Positions 32,736 through 44,455 of a stretch of 64,000 bases of DNA are shown in pieces. Both the position numbers and the translations under genes were made by a program. Positions within the stretch are counted from its first letter, which is position 1, and each line of letters starts with the position of its first letter. Source of the stretch: Mikania micrantha (lineage: Eukaryota > Streptophyta > Magnoliopsida > Asterales > Asteraceae); the NCBI GenBank assembly GCA_009363875.1, contig CM018682.1, positions 55,016,031 to 55,080,030 of the forward strand, written 5' to 3'. The notes under the pieces were generated by a model that saw nothing but the letters and a program-made list of their open reading frames with translations, did not search any database and was not told where the DNA came from.

Positions 32736-33400
32736 GTCTCCTCCCATTAGAAGAATTTTGTCCCGAAATTCATTTTGTGATTCCCGATATCGTTGCCTTC
32801 TCGAATAGTTGGGGGTATTTGAGTTTCATTTGGTACTCGCGTTTCCAAGTAATTTCTGGTCCTCCCCTAGAGTTCCATCTAACCTTTACTTTAGGGATGC
32901 GACTTTGTTTCAATCTTTTTACTTCCCGATCAATGATTTCTATCGGTTATTCTATAAAGTGGAGTTTGTTATCGATTTGAATTTCATCTAAGTGTATAAC
33001 GAGTGTTAAAACAGATAAGTAGTTTTTCAAGTTTGAAACGTGAAAGGTGTTGTGAACTCCACTGTGTTCTGATGGTAGTTGGAGTCGGTAAGCTACGGGA
33101 CCAATCTTCGCAAGGATTTCGAATGGTCCGATGTATCGTGGACTTAGATTTCCACGTTTTCCAAATCTAACTGTTCCTTTCCATGGGGAGACTTTTAACA
33201 TGACTTTATCTCCAACTTGAAATTCCATAGGCTTATGTCTAACGTCAGCATAACTTTTATGGCGATCACGTGCAGCCTGTAATCGCTCCTGGAGCTTAAA
33301 GCTTTTATCAGTGTTTTCTTGAGTGAGTTCTGGACTAGTGAGTTGATTCTAACCAATATCTGTCCAATTTACAAGTGATCAACACTTGCAATCGTATAAG
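32736..33400 (-). pseudogene. Gypsy integrase C-terminal fragment, array copy 1
   Basis: On the minus strand, a frame with MEFQVGDKVMLKVSPWKG, GPFEILAKIGPVAYRLQL and VHNTFHVSNLKNYL is the integrase C-terminal region of gypsy pol (best open part 33228-32947). Degenerate upstream codons match the FEALYG..EIGD region of other gypsy copies. Only the tail of pol is present; upstream domains are missing. Confidence 0.8.
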
Positions 33401-34510
33401 CTTCAAAGATGAATGGTTAGAAATGGTGATTCAAGAGGTAGTAGACAATGCTACAATGATTCATAGGGATCGTAATGTATCCTTGTAGTATCCGACGATT
33501 AAGTTGTTCGAGAGGGTATGAACTCATCATCTTACTATTAACAGGTTCTAAGGGGTGGTGTTAGTTCAAGTACGAGTGAACATGTTAGGCATGAGTTTCA
33601 CACATAATTCGTTATGATTGTGACAAAGCTTTTGTATTTCGGGAACTAGTTTGTGGCTAGCGTGACGTCTTATTTTCTTTTTCAGATACTAAAACTAAGA
33701 ACCTTGTCTAGGGAGTATACTTGTTTTTGAATACACTTACATTCCATGATTCTCTCTAAACAGTGATAGAATGTTAGTTTGAGATAAGTTTGTATTTATG
33801 CCAGGGTCTAATCATGACCTGAGTACTCGAGGCATTAGTGCTCCAAAGAAATGTACTCACAACTGATTATTATTAGTACCAATAATCATTGACCAAGGTT
33901 AGAACGTGTGTTGAGGTTAATCATGGTTGGTGTGCATAATAAAATCTGAGCATGTATCTCGAATTTTAATAATTGACGTCTCATGAGGTTCTCGTTCTTG
34001 AGTGAGGTTAGGATGAAGAAATGGTATCTAGTTACTAGAGGATAACTAGTTGGTGAGAAGCACAAACATCAAATCTCATAGTGTGGTTTAGCTTGTACAC
34101 ACACACACACATATATATATATGTATGTATGTATGTATGTTTGTATATATGTGTATATATATATATATATATATTTTTATTAATATTTTAGATGATGATG
34201 GGCGAGAGTGAATTAAATGAAAACAATAAGGTTATGTATAGGAGTATAATCGGGTTCCTAAAATATATACATATTTCTTCGAATATGTTTTTAAGATCAA
34301 ATGTTTGTGTTATTAAGCAACATATTCTGATTAAATCACTCAACATTTTAAGTTTTGATATTTGATTATGAACTATTTAAGTTAAACCAAATATATGCTT
34401 ATTAGTTGTTTTTAGCTTGTTGAATTTGGTAATTGTAAATGAGTCTAACATATTTACATAGAATTAAAGCTTCTGTTGAGATTAAAACCTGAAAATTGAC
34501 GGATGTCACA

Positions 34511-35175
34511 GACTCCTCCCATTAGAAGAATTTTGTCCCGAAATTCATTTTGTGATTCCCGATATCGGTGCCTTCTCGAATAGTTGGGGGTATTTGAGTT
34601 TCATTTGGTACTCGCGTTTCCATGTAATTTCTGGTCCTCGCCTAGAGTTCCATCTAACCTTTACTTTAGGGATGCGACTTTGTTTCAATCTTTTTACTTC
34701 CCGATCAATGACTTCTATCGGTTATTCTATAAAGTGGAGTTTGTTATCGATTTGAATTTCATCTAAGTGTATAACGAGTGTTAAAACAGATAAGTAGTTT
34801 TTCAAGTTTGAAACGTGAAAGGTGTTGTGAACTCCACTGTGTTCTGATGGTAGTTGGAGTCGGTAAGCTACGGGACCAATCTTCGCAAGGATTTCGAATG
34901 GTCCGATGTATCGTGGACTTAGATTTCCACGTTTTCCAAATCTAACTGTTCCTTTCCATGGGGAGACTTTTAACATGACTTTATCTCCAACTTGAAATTC
35001 CATAGGCTTATGTCTAACGTCAGCATAACTTTTATGGCGATCACGTGCAGCCTGTAATCGCTCCTGGAGCTTAAAGCTTTTATCAGTGTTTTCTTGAGTG
35101 AGTTCTGGACTAGTGAGTTGATTCTAACCAATATCTGTCCAATTTACAAGTGATCAACACTTGCAATCGTATAAG
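34511..35175 (-). pseudogene. Gypsy integrase C-terminal fragment, array copy 2
   Basis: Near-identical duplicate of the fragment at 32736-33400 (open part 35003-34722 has the same 93-residue translation). Near identity implies recent duplication. Confidence 0.8.
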
Positions 35176-35887
35176 CTTCAAAGATGAATGGGTAGAAATG
35201 GTGATTCAAGAGGTAGTAGACAATGCTACAATGATTCATAGGGATCGTAATGTATCCTTGTAGTATCCGACGATTAAGTTGTTCGAGAGGGTATGAACTC
35301 ATCATCTTACTATTAACAGGTTTTAAGGGGTGGTGTTAGTTCAAGTACGAGTGAACATGTTAGGCATGAGTTTCACACATAATTCGTTATGATTGTGACA
35401 AAGCTTTTGTATTTCGGGAACTAGTTTGTCGCTAGCGTGACGTCTTATTTTCTTTTTCAGATACTAAAACTAAGAACCTTGTCTAGGGAGTATACTTGTT
35501 TTTGAATACACTAACATTCCATGATTCTCTCTAAACAGTGATAGAATGTTAGTTTGAGATAAGTTTGTATTTATGCCAGGGTCTAATCATGACCTGAGTA
35601 CTCGAGGCATTAGTGCTCCAAAGAAATGTACTCACAACTGATTATTATTAGTACAAATAATCATTGACCAAGGTTAGAACGTGTGTTGAGGTTCATCATG
35701 ATTGGTGTGCATAATAAAATCTGAGCATGTATCTCGAATTTTTATAATTGACGTCTCATGAGGTTCTCGTTCTTGAGTGAGGTTAGGATGAAGAAATGGT
35801 ATCTAGTTACTAGAGGATAACTAGTTGGTGAGAAGCACAAACATCAAATCTCATAGTGTGGTTTAGCTTGTACACACACACACACAG

Positions 35888-35933
<46 letters not shown>

Positions 35934-36297
35934 TTGTATATATGTGTATATATATATATATATTTATTAATATTTTAGATGATGATGGGCGAGAGTGAAT
36001 TAAATGAAAACAATAAGGTTATGTATAGGAGTATAATCGGGTTCCTAAAATATATACATATTTCTTCGAATATGTTTTTAAGATCAAATGTTTGTGTTAT
36101 TAAGCAACATATTCTGATTAAATCACTCAACATTTTAAGTTTTGATATTTGATTATGAACTATTTAATTTAAACCAAATATATGCTAATTAATTTTTTTT
36201 AGCTTGTTGAATTTGGTGATTGTAAATGAGTCTAACATATTTACATAGAATTAAAGCTTCTGTTGAGATTAAAACCTGAAAATTGACGGATGTCACA

Positions 36298-36642
36298 ATT
36301 TGAAAACCTAAAAGCATATGTGTTCAACATATTGTTAATTACAGTTAATGTATTCCTATTCAAACCATGAGCAACATTAATCCTTATGAAATTATAAAAG
36401 AATCTAACTTCTTATACGAGTTAGGAAGTATTATTGAGAATATTTTGATATATCTAATGAATATATTTGAAGTAAAAACAACAAACTGTACTTAAGGATA
36501 TAATGTCAAGATAAAACATCAAAATACCAACTATTATATCAGAAGATAAAAGAAACTAGGCTTAATATACTAGGCTTCGCCATGAAACTCATGGTCCCTC
36601 AACCCTGTATATTAGCATTGTTAGTAAACCTACTATGAATAA
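36298..36642. other. AT-rich flank, nothing recognised
   Basis: Begins exactly where the third LTR copy ends. No ORF, repeat or RNA gene is apparent. Confidence 0.4.
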
Positions 36643-37260
36643 TTAAAATTTCTCCATGAAACTCATAGAAGCAGATTTCTTAGCCCCTTCAATAATATCC
36701 TTGATCTTTAGCTTATGAGCGACTTCAAGATCCATGATCTGTTTCTTCAGCTTGTTGGCCTCCTTCTCGAAGTGACTGGCATTGGCAGTGGCGATCTTCT
36801 TCTGGTCCTTAATGTCCTTAAATTTTTTGTCCATAGCCTCCTTGTCAGAAGAAAATTTGAGGATTGCCTATGAAATAGGGATATGTTAGGATATGATATA
36901 GAAAAGAAAAACAAATTATTGATATTACCTTTTGTAGAAGATCAGTAACTGAGAGCTCACCAACATCATCCAAGTTAACTGCCTTAGTACCCTTGTGCTT
37001 CTTGACGAATTTGGAAGATAGGGTGTGCATTATCCTAGCTTTGGGAGAAACGGGGTTGGACTTGTCCTTTTTGATGGTTATAAAATTGTTGAGATCTTCT
37101 AGGTCAAATGTGGACTCTGAAAAAATTGAATCAACTATATTAATAAATACAGAAAATGTATATAATAAACAAAGCATAAATACCTGAAGTCATTTCTGTC
37201 TGGAAATGTTTGGATGAAATACTCTGACTCAGTGACAAGGGGATATTAGCCTTCAACACA
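36643..37260 (-). pseudogene. 3' end of an unrecognised three-exon gene (possible gene fragment)
   Basis: Read leftwards, three segments join in frame at good splice signals. The exon ending at 37192 (TTCAG/GTATTT donor) encodes NIPLSLSQSISSKHFQTEM. The exon 37116-36929 has acceptor TTTTTTCAG and donor AAAAG/GTAATA. The exon 36867-36643 has acceptor TTTCATAG and ends in TAA after FMEKF. The predicted tail is Lys/Glu/Asp-rich with a coiled coil (KKFKDIKDQKK ... EKEANKLKKQIMDLE). The 61-base intron is short for plants. The 5' part is cut by the LTR at 37282. Product unknown. Confidence 0.45.
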
Positions 37261-37281
37261 ACTCCAAACTTTCACTCTCTC

Positions 37282-39420
37282 TGTAACACCCCAAAATTTT
37301 CTAATACAAGTTATTTGAACTTACAAATGGGTAATTGATAATTAACTTGTTGGAAAATAGACGGAAAATAAACTAAGTAAAGTTCACGAAATTGGTGTAC
37401 TTGAAATAGATTTCGAGAATCCTAAGTTCTTGAAATTTAGTACTCGAAAATGACCCAATTTGGAGTACCCAGTTGGTGAACACCGCCTATATATATTAGT
37501 GACTTGGAAAACGTGCACACCTTTGGCTGGAAGCACGCTCTCTCTCTCTCTCTCTCAAGGACACGAAGAGGATTTCGAGAACTTCAAGAAGTGAGCTTTT
37601 GATCGACCAAACGAAGGAGGAAACCCATGGGAATCTACAGAATTAATCATCTAGCATCAAGTAAGCATTCTAAAATAAAAAGTTAGGATTTTTATATAAA
37701 AGTGAACTTAGGCGTAAAGATCACACCTTTATGCTTAAAGTTCGAAACTTTTGGTTCCAACGTGTTGTTAAAGACGTAAGGAACCTAGTACTAGCTCCCC
37801 AAAACCTTAGATAGATTTCTGAGATGTTTTATGATGAAAACATAAGTACCCAAAAATGTACACGAAATGAGGACTCGAATCCCTTCGAGTATGTGATTTT
37901 GAGAACTTTATTAGTTTTGGGTACTCAAGTAATTCGTGAACTCCAGGAGTTTCATGTGCATGAGTACTTCGTGAACTACAAGTGTTTCGAATACTAACCA
38001 CGTTTCGAGAACTTGGACTCATAAGGGGGAACTAGTAGCTATGGCGACTTAGAATAAATCTTAAGTCTAAGAATGGAACGTAATGAAACAATGTAATGAT
38101 GTAGGTTCTTAAGCCTTGGCTAAGGTGTTCGGTTAGGAATACAAGGAGCTACTTTCAGGTGAGTTCTAACAGCCCTATTTCAACACTTTATGTGTACTTA
38201 TGTTTTGGGGTGGCATACATGTTTTTAATATGTTTATGATGTTATGTGATTATGCCATGATGATGAATTCATGTTAATGAGTTAGGATGATTTATACATG
38301 AAAGTATGCTAAGTATGATGAATGCATGTTAGTGAGTTATGATGACGAACTGTATGATAACATGCAATGATGACAATTATACATGTTATGCTATGATGAG
38401 ATCCTAGGATGAAAGTATGATGTATGATATGATGAATACTAGCATTACATGTTTATGAGGCCATGATGTATGATATGATGAATAGATACTAGTCTGACAT
38501 GTATGTGATTCCATGATGTTATGATGCGATGATATGATACTAGCATAACGTAGTATGACGATTCCTATGTTATTAGGAAATTGATATGATAAATTGATGC
38601 TAATATGACATGTTTATGACGCCATGATGACTAGGATGAATGATGTTATGATGCTAGCATGAAATGCATGATCGTTATAGTGAATGATGATATGATGCTA
38701 GTATATCATGTATGATGGATGGATGACGATCCCATACTTGTTATGGGATATGTATGAATGATGCCCCAGTACTTGCACTGGGTAAGTATGAAATCAACCT
38801 GACTATAACACGGTATGTACAGCCGATCAGACTATAAACATGGAGCCGATCGGACTATAAAGAGGGAGTCGACCGGGCTATAAACATGAGAGTCGATCGG
38901 ACTATAAACATTGAGCCAATCGGGCTATAAACACGGAGTCGACCAAACTATAAACATGAAGCCGATTGGGCTATAAACATGGAGCCGATCGGGCTATAAA
39001 CACGGAGTCGATCGGGCTATAAACATGGTAAGAGCCGATCCGACTATAAACATGGAGCCTTGTGCCGGCATAAGCCCACTGCTCATGTTAACGACAGTGG
39101 CTATGATGATGATGTTGGTTATGATGATGATAATGGTTATGTGCTATGATGTATGTGTACGAGATGATGCTTTCATGTAAATGATGTTTTACACACTAAA
39201 ACGTTTATGATGATTTATAAAACTAGAAGTCACCAGCGTAAGCTGACATTTTAGCATGTATGTCAGGTTAAAGCTAAGGTAAGAGGAAGCATAGCGCTCG
39301 GGCAATAAGATAAAGAATCTGATGGTGTTGGCAACCATAAATGTTTCGATACAATTTATTTCAGTATATGTTGTATTTGACAATGTTTTAAATTCCGCTG
39401 ATGTAACATCAGTGCCGGAA
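37282..39420 (+). repeat. Probable gypsy LTR (TGTAACACCCC start), 3' end not located
   Basis: Starts TGTAACACCCC, a common plant gypsy LTR start. It has a TATA-like TATATATA at 37489-37496, a CT repeat near 37541-37556 and TTCGAG / GTACTCGAA / TTCGTGAAC motifs upstream and downstream (37380-38010). An ATGATG-rich stretch (38200-38760) and a minisatellite (38806-39056) follow. No coding sequence. The right boundary is unclear, so it may be a truncated or solo LTR. Confidence 0.5.
38806..39056 (+). repeat. Minisatellite, unit of about 22-23 bases
   Basis: About ten imperfect copies of GAGCCGATCGGGCTATAAACAT, alternating GAGCC and GAGTC starts. Each carries CTATAAACA, a TATA-like core. Confidence 0.8.
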
Positions 39421-40295
39421 CAGTAGTTCTGAACAGTAGGAAAGTACTGTAGATACTGGTACGGAAAGTTTTCGTGTAATATTCTATGTTAATATTATAT
39501 GAAACAACTGATGTTAACAGTGCAGAAACTCAAAACTGGCAAACAACATACGTAGACACAATACTAATATGTCTAAACATGCTAAACTAGGACAAGATAC
39601 TATGTGCGAATGTTATTTAGGACTGTATTATGTATAAACGCATGTGAGGAAATCCAAACTAAAACCATAACGGATGTCGTTAAATGAATATTAAACATAC
39701 GGTATATTTGTGTAAGTGACAATTTGCATGAATATATTTGTAAGTTTAATGTTTCGAGCCATATCTTATAATGATGAGCAAAACCACTGAAGCCAGACAC
39801 CTAAATAAAACCGCGGAATGACAAGCCGCGGATGCTTCTCTTCCGATTGAAAAACTGCTTCAGTATCGGAAGATCATCAACGGAAGCTTTCGCCATTAAG
39901 AACTGCCACTGAACTTATCTACCTCAGAAGACACTAGTTGATCTTGATATCTTTGGAAGACAACTACTGTATCGAAAGAAGTCAAATGACTTAGAAGACA
40001 ACCTCCTCTTCTCCAAATAACCGATTAGTTAATCAGCTTCCGATGAACATCTTCCGAAAGAATAACCACTGATCCTCAGTACAACTACTTCAACCTCGGA
40101 AGACTTGAAGACTCCTGAAGACTCTTGTTTCCGTTGTTGTTGACTTTGTATTTGTACTAGTTTGTTGTTTTAGTGTCTGTAACAATGTCAGCTGTTTGTC
40201 TTATTATTTCTTGTCTTGTATCTCAGAATGTTTGGGTATTTAAGTCACAACATTCTCTGAATAATTGGAATTACTTCCCCCAAAATTCCTTGTGC
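39421..40295 (+). other. Non-coding; right part is the left piece of a copia LTR
   Basis: No gene is visible. 39806-40300 has recurring CTTCCGA / TCGGAAGA half-sites and an inverted repeat CCGCGGAATGACAAGCCGCGG. It then reads straight into the segment right of Sirevirus 2 (63470 onward), so it is the interrupted LTR of another copia element. Its start could not be placed. Confidence 0.45.
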
Positions 40296-40300
40296 TTTCT

Positions 40301-40924
40301 TGTTGATGCATGTAATGTCCCTAGTTCAGTATTTTGTATGTCTTGGATTATGTAAAGTTCATATTATTAATGAAATAGACTTCTGAATATTGTTCGTATA
40401 TGTTTAATTGAGTTTATTATGTTTATATATGTTTGACTTTGACTATGTTACAGACCCATTCGTGCGAATGATAGCTAAGAATGAGTTCATTCGGACGAAT
40501 GAACGCCTAGCGAATAACTTAGGCGAAAGATTGAGTCATCCGCATGACTCATTCGGTTGACTAAGCTCATTCGGCTGAGCCATTCGCCGAATGAGTGTTT
40601 CGCATTACTCATTCGGTTGAATGAGTACGTCTTATATATAGGGACGAAAACAGAATGTTTGATAACTTTCCGAGCCTCCTCTCTCCCCTTAGAACTCCTC
40701 TGTCATATCCCTATGGTTTTGAGCCGCTCCTTCTTGTCCAACTTCGATTCTCACCCCGTGGTGTTTGATTTCGATCAAAACGTTGACTCCACATCGTCGA
40801 ATTGCCACGGGGACTGTTGGTTTGGATTGGAAAACCCTTGAATAGGATTCGAAACTATTCAGGGGCCTATCGAGCAGATCTCTGAAGGAACCGAGTTGTT
40901 TACGAGGGTTTCTCAGGTCCTACA
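40301..40924 (+). repeat. Sirevirus 2 5' LTR
   Basis: 624 bases, TGTTGATGCATG to GGTCCTACA, matching 62871-63469. Palindrome cluster 40456-40625 and TATATATA at 40633-40640 form the promoter. Confidence 0.92.
40456..40640 (+). promoter_or_regulatory. LTR promoter of Sirevirus 2
   Basis: CATTCGTGCGAATG, CATTCGGACGAATG and related palindromes are followed by TATATATA at 40633-40640. Confidence 0.65.
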
Positions 40925-40927
40925 AAG

Positions 40928-40939
40928 TGCTATCAGAGC
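40928..40939 (+). other. Primer-binding site, mutated
   Basis: TGCTATCAGAGC, one mismatch (G to C) from the initiator-Met PBS, after the same AAG spacer as in Sirevirus 1. Confidence 0.8.
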
Positions 40940-41532
40940 TTTGGCTCTTGATTCTGCTCGATTTTTGATCTAAATCATCATATTGCAGATTGTTAGTTCG
41001 AGATTTTTGAAAACCCTAAGTTTCTTGGGCTCTAAGTTACTGTTCCGTTAGAAATTAGAGGGTTTTTGAGATTGTTTTGATCCATAGTGCATTCCAAAAG
41101 GTTAGGGATAGTGTCCTGAGGTTCCATACCAACTTTGGTGCTCAAATTCGAGCAAAATCGTGAGATATCGAATTTTTGTTGCTGAAACCCCAGTTTATGC
41201 GAATGAGTCGATAATGCTAATAACCATTATGCGAATCAGTCATTCGGCTGAATAAGTCTCATTCGGTCCAAGTGTTAGTGCGAAGAACTCTTCATTCGGC
41301 TAGTTCAGATTCATTCAGCTGAGTAGTCATTCGGATCTATACCCATTCGCATCTAGAGAAGTCATTCGGTCAACAAGTCATTCGGTTGACTTCTCATTCC
41401 CATCAGAATTGTCATTTGGCCTAATCCCTTCATTCAGTCTCATTCATACCCCGACATTCGGCTGACATTACTTCATTCGGCAATCAGTTTCTGAAAATTT
41501 TCTAAGTGTTGGATCAGACTATTTTTGACAAG
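40940..41532 (+). promoter_or_regulatory. Leader of Sirevirus 2 with second palindrome cluster
   Basis: Non-coding leader. ATTCGGCTGAAT-type motifs occupy about 41196-41490, just ahead of the gag ATG, the same place as in Sirevirus 1. Confidence 0.55.
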
Positions 41533-44449
41533 ATGGAAGAACCTGCACTGATGGCTAATCAGAACAACAGAATTCAGAACTTGCTTCTTACTGAGACTGA
41601 GCCGGGGAATTCGAACAAAGCTCCAAAGTTACTTTCTTTAGATGATTATCTGAATTTGAAGTACCTATTTGAGATTCATATCAATGGAGTTGACACCAAT
41701 CTTTGGATGATGATTGAGAGTGGGTACTTAAGACCACTTAGTGAAGATGGATCACCTATGCTTGTCACACGGATGACGGAGCCTCAGAGGAAGTTGTATG
41801 ATTTTGAGAAGAAAGCTTATGCCATATTGTCCTTGTCTATTGCTACAGATATTTTTCATCAATTCAGACATTTTACTTCCTCAAAGTTATTGTGGGATGC
41901 TTTACAGCAAAGGTATGAGGGGAATGATGCATTAAAGAGCATCAAGTCTAAGGCCTTGAAGAAAGATTTCAACAGCTTCATGTGTCTGGGGAATGAATCT
42001 TTATATGACTTGATTGCTAGATTCTATCATCTCTTAAGTGAGCTCTACAACCATCAAGTCAAGACAACTACACAATAGAAGATCCAGTGTCTAGCTGATG
42101 CTTTACCTCCCAAGTGGGAATCCTTTCTAATGGTTCTAAAACAGAGTGAGATGATTGCTAATATGGACATCAATGATTTCATCCAGAAGCTAAAAGAACA
42201 AGAGATTGAGAACAAGTGGAAGGGAAAGAGAGTTGCTCAAGTTCAAGATCCATCATTATACTATTATAATCCCACTGTATAAAGACCTTCTTCTCATGCT
42301 CCATTGAAGACATATTTTGTCTCACAGACAAAGGAAGCTCCTGTTTCAGGCCACACATCCTTTAGTCAGTCATCTACAACTTCCTCCTCTCAGAAAGAAG
42401 AAAGTCACTCAGCAAAAAGTTTGAAGACATACAACTTTGATAAAGTAACTGTGGAGGTTGCTAAGGAGCATATGCGTTTGTTATCTACACTTCTCAGTTC
42501 TTATGATGGGCTGCTAGCTGGACAGATTGGTAACCCACATCTGACAAATGAAGATTACTCTCAGATTGACCCTGATGATATGGAAAGGATTGACATTTTG
42601 TGGGCCCTTGCAAGTGCAGTTAGAAGAGCTAAAGATTTTGTTAAGAGAACTGGGAAAGACATCAATCTGAACAAAGACTCCATGTTTGGATTTGACATGT
42701 CATCTGTTACTTGCTACAATTGTAGAGATAAAGGTCATTTTGCAAGACAGTGCAACAAGCCTAAGAAGATGGGTAACCACAATCCTTTTCAGAACCAAAG
42801 ATCATCAGCTGCCAATCCAGAGAGGAGATTAGTACCAATTGGCACTCCTGCTCAAGCCAGTTCATCCAATGCAAACAAGGCACTCATGGTTCAAAATGTT
42901 GAGGGAGAAACTGGGACATCATATTCAATTCTAAAAGGGTGGAGCAGATAAAGCTTGTGTTGCAGAGATCAAAGAAGCTGCTGGATCCGGGGATGAATAT
43001 TATTCAGAAGAAACAAAGACAAGTCTGGATGAATCTTCATGATCAGAATCAGAAAGCACTTCAGATTCAGGAACTCAAGAAGAATCAGATGCTGAATCTG
43101 AAGAACAATCTGCTACATAGTTTGCTTTGATGGTGAATACAATCTGCTACACAGTTTCCTCATCTCATTCTGGTTGTTTTAATTGTGTTGACCTTGAAAG
43201 TAAGGTTTTGGCTTATCAGCAACACAATGCTGAGTTGATTAGCAATCTCAACCACTTCATTGAAGCAAACAAAGTTTTAAAATCAAATAAAAAAGATTTT
43301 CAAGCTAAAATTGAGCTATAAGACAGATAATTGCATGAGACTGAGATCATTGTGCTGAATAAGCAAGATGCTATTACTTCTTATCTCAATACCATCAATG
43401 AGATAAAGAAGAAATTAGCCATAGTCGAATGAGACTATGAAACTTTAAGTCAGAAGCTCAAGAGCTATGAAAGCTCCTCATACATCATTAAGCATATGAT
43501 CAGTAAAGGGACTGATCATAAGGGTGAGGGAAAAGAAACAAAATACAATCATTGCCCCCCACCAGTCTTAAATTACTTTGTCAATTCACCAAATGACCAA
43601 GAAATTAAAGACATTCAAGTGAAAACTCCATTAGTTATTGATCATATTGGGATTATTTCTCATGAGGGTTCCTCGTTGTCTGAGGAATCTTTTGTGGAGG
43701 GAGTGGTTGAAGATTGGGTCTCTGATTCTAAGGATGAGTTTGATGTTTCTCCTCAAGTGTCTTGTGTTAAGAATCAGACATCTAGTGTCACAAAGGTTGA
43801 CCCAATCTCATCTAAGACAAACATGTCTTCAAAGTTATCCAAAGCTATATGCTTTGTGAACTCTTCACAGGATGGTGAAGCAAGTGAGTCCAACAAGGCT
43901 GACAACCCTGTTCTCAATGGGACAAAGGGTTTGGGATTTAAGCAGGACAAGACAAAAACAAATGCTTTTCATCAAAACAAAAAGTCTTTTATTAAACCCA
44001 AACAGTTTTATCATCAAGATAAAAGAGCTTGTTTTGAGTGTGGAGCACATCGATACTTTGCTAGATTTTCTCCTCATTTGATTAGACCACAAGCTGCACC
44101 ACATCGTAAACAAAATCAGAATTTTGTTAAAAAGATAAAATTTGCATGTCCCTCATCTCAAGTTAAACCCAAACATCTTTCACCCATCAAACATCAAGAT
44201 AAGGGTAAATAGGTTATGATTGATCTTGATACACCCAAAATTATTTTTGAGAAACAATCCAAGCCATCATCAATGTATTTAAAGAAATCTTTCAGCAAAA
44301 ACATTGTTTGGATGGCTAAGTCCTCTGAAACTCCTGTTTCAAAACCTCCTGATAAATCAAACTCAGATGGACAATGGATTGAAATGAAGATTCTGGACTC
44401 TTTGGGTCAACCCAAGACTGTAAAGGCTTGGGTTCCCAAATTCAACTAA
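41533..44449 (+). pseudogene. gag: Sirevirus 2 gag pseudogene
   Basis: Collinear with the intact gag at 4865-7783. ATG 41533 (MEEPALMANQNNRIQ) is kept. Broken by in-frame stops at 42076-42078 and 42279-42281, a frameshift near 42920 and further stops (43319-43321, about 43430, 44210-44212). The first CCHC knuckle survives (CYNCRDKGHFARQC, from about 42713). The second has lost ligand spacing and its last Cys (CFECGAHRYFARFS, near 44034). The coiled-coil section is recognisable at 43150-43490. Ends in TAA TGA before pol, in the same place as the intact copy. Confidence 0.9.
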
Positions 44450-44455
44450 TGATTT

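Larger units (their letters stand above)
32321..36297 (-). repeat. 1.78 kb tandem array of gypsy LTR start plus integrase tail
   Basis: Two nearly identical units and a partial third. LTR starts (minus-strand TGTGACATCCGTC) are at 32735, 34510 and 36297, giving periods of 1,775 and 1,787. Each unit has about 410 bases of LTR, a microsatellite of TA/CA/TATG repeats (32321-32396, 34097-34171, 35874-35962), about 750 bases of undefined sequence and the integrase C-terminus. The microsatellite marks the junction between LTR and the following sequence. Confidence 0.75.

Noticed and set aside
38806..39056. CRISPR-like array
   Set aside because: Units are contiguous with no distinct spacers and lie in a plant LTR; a minisatellite.
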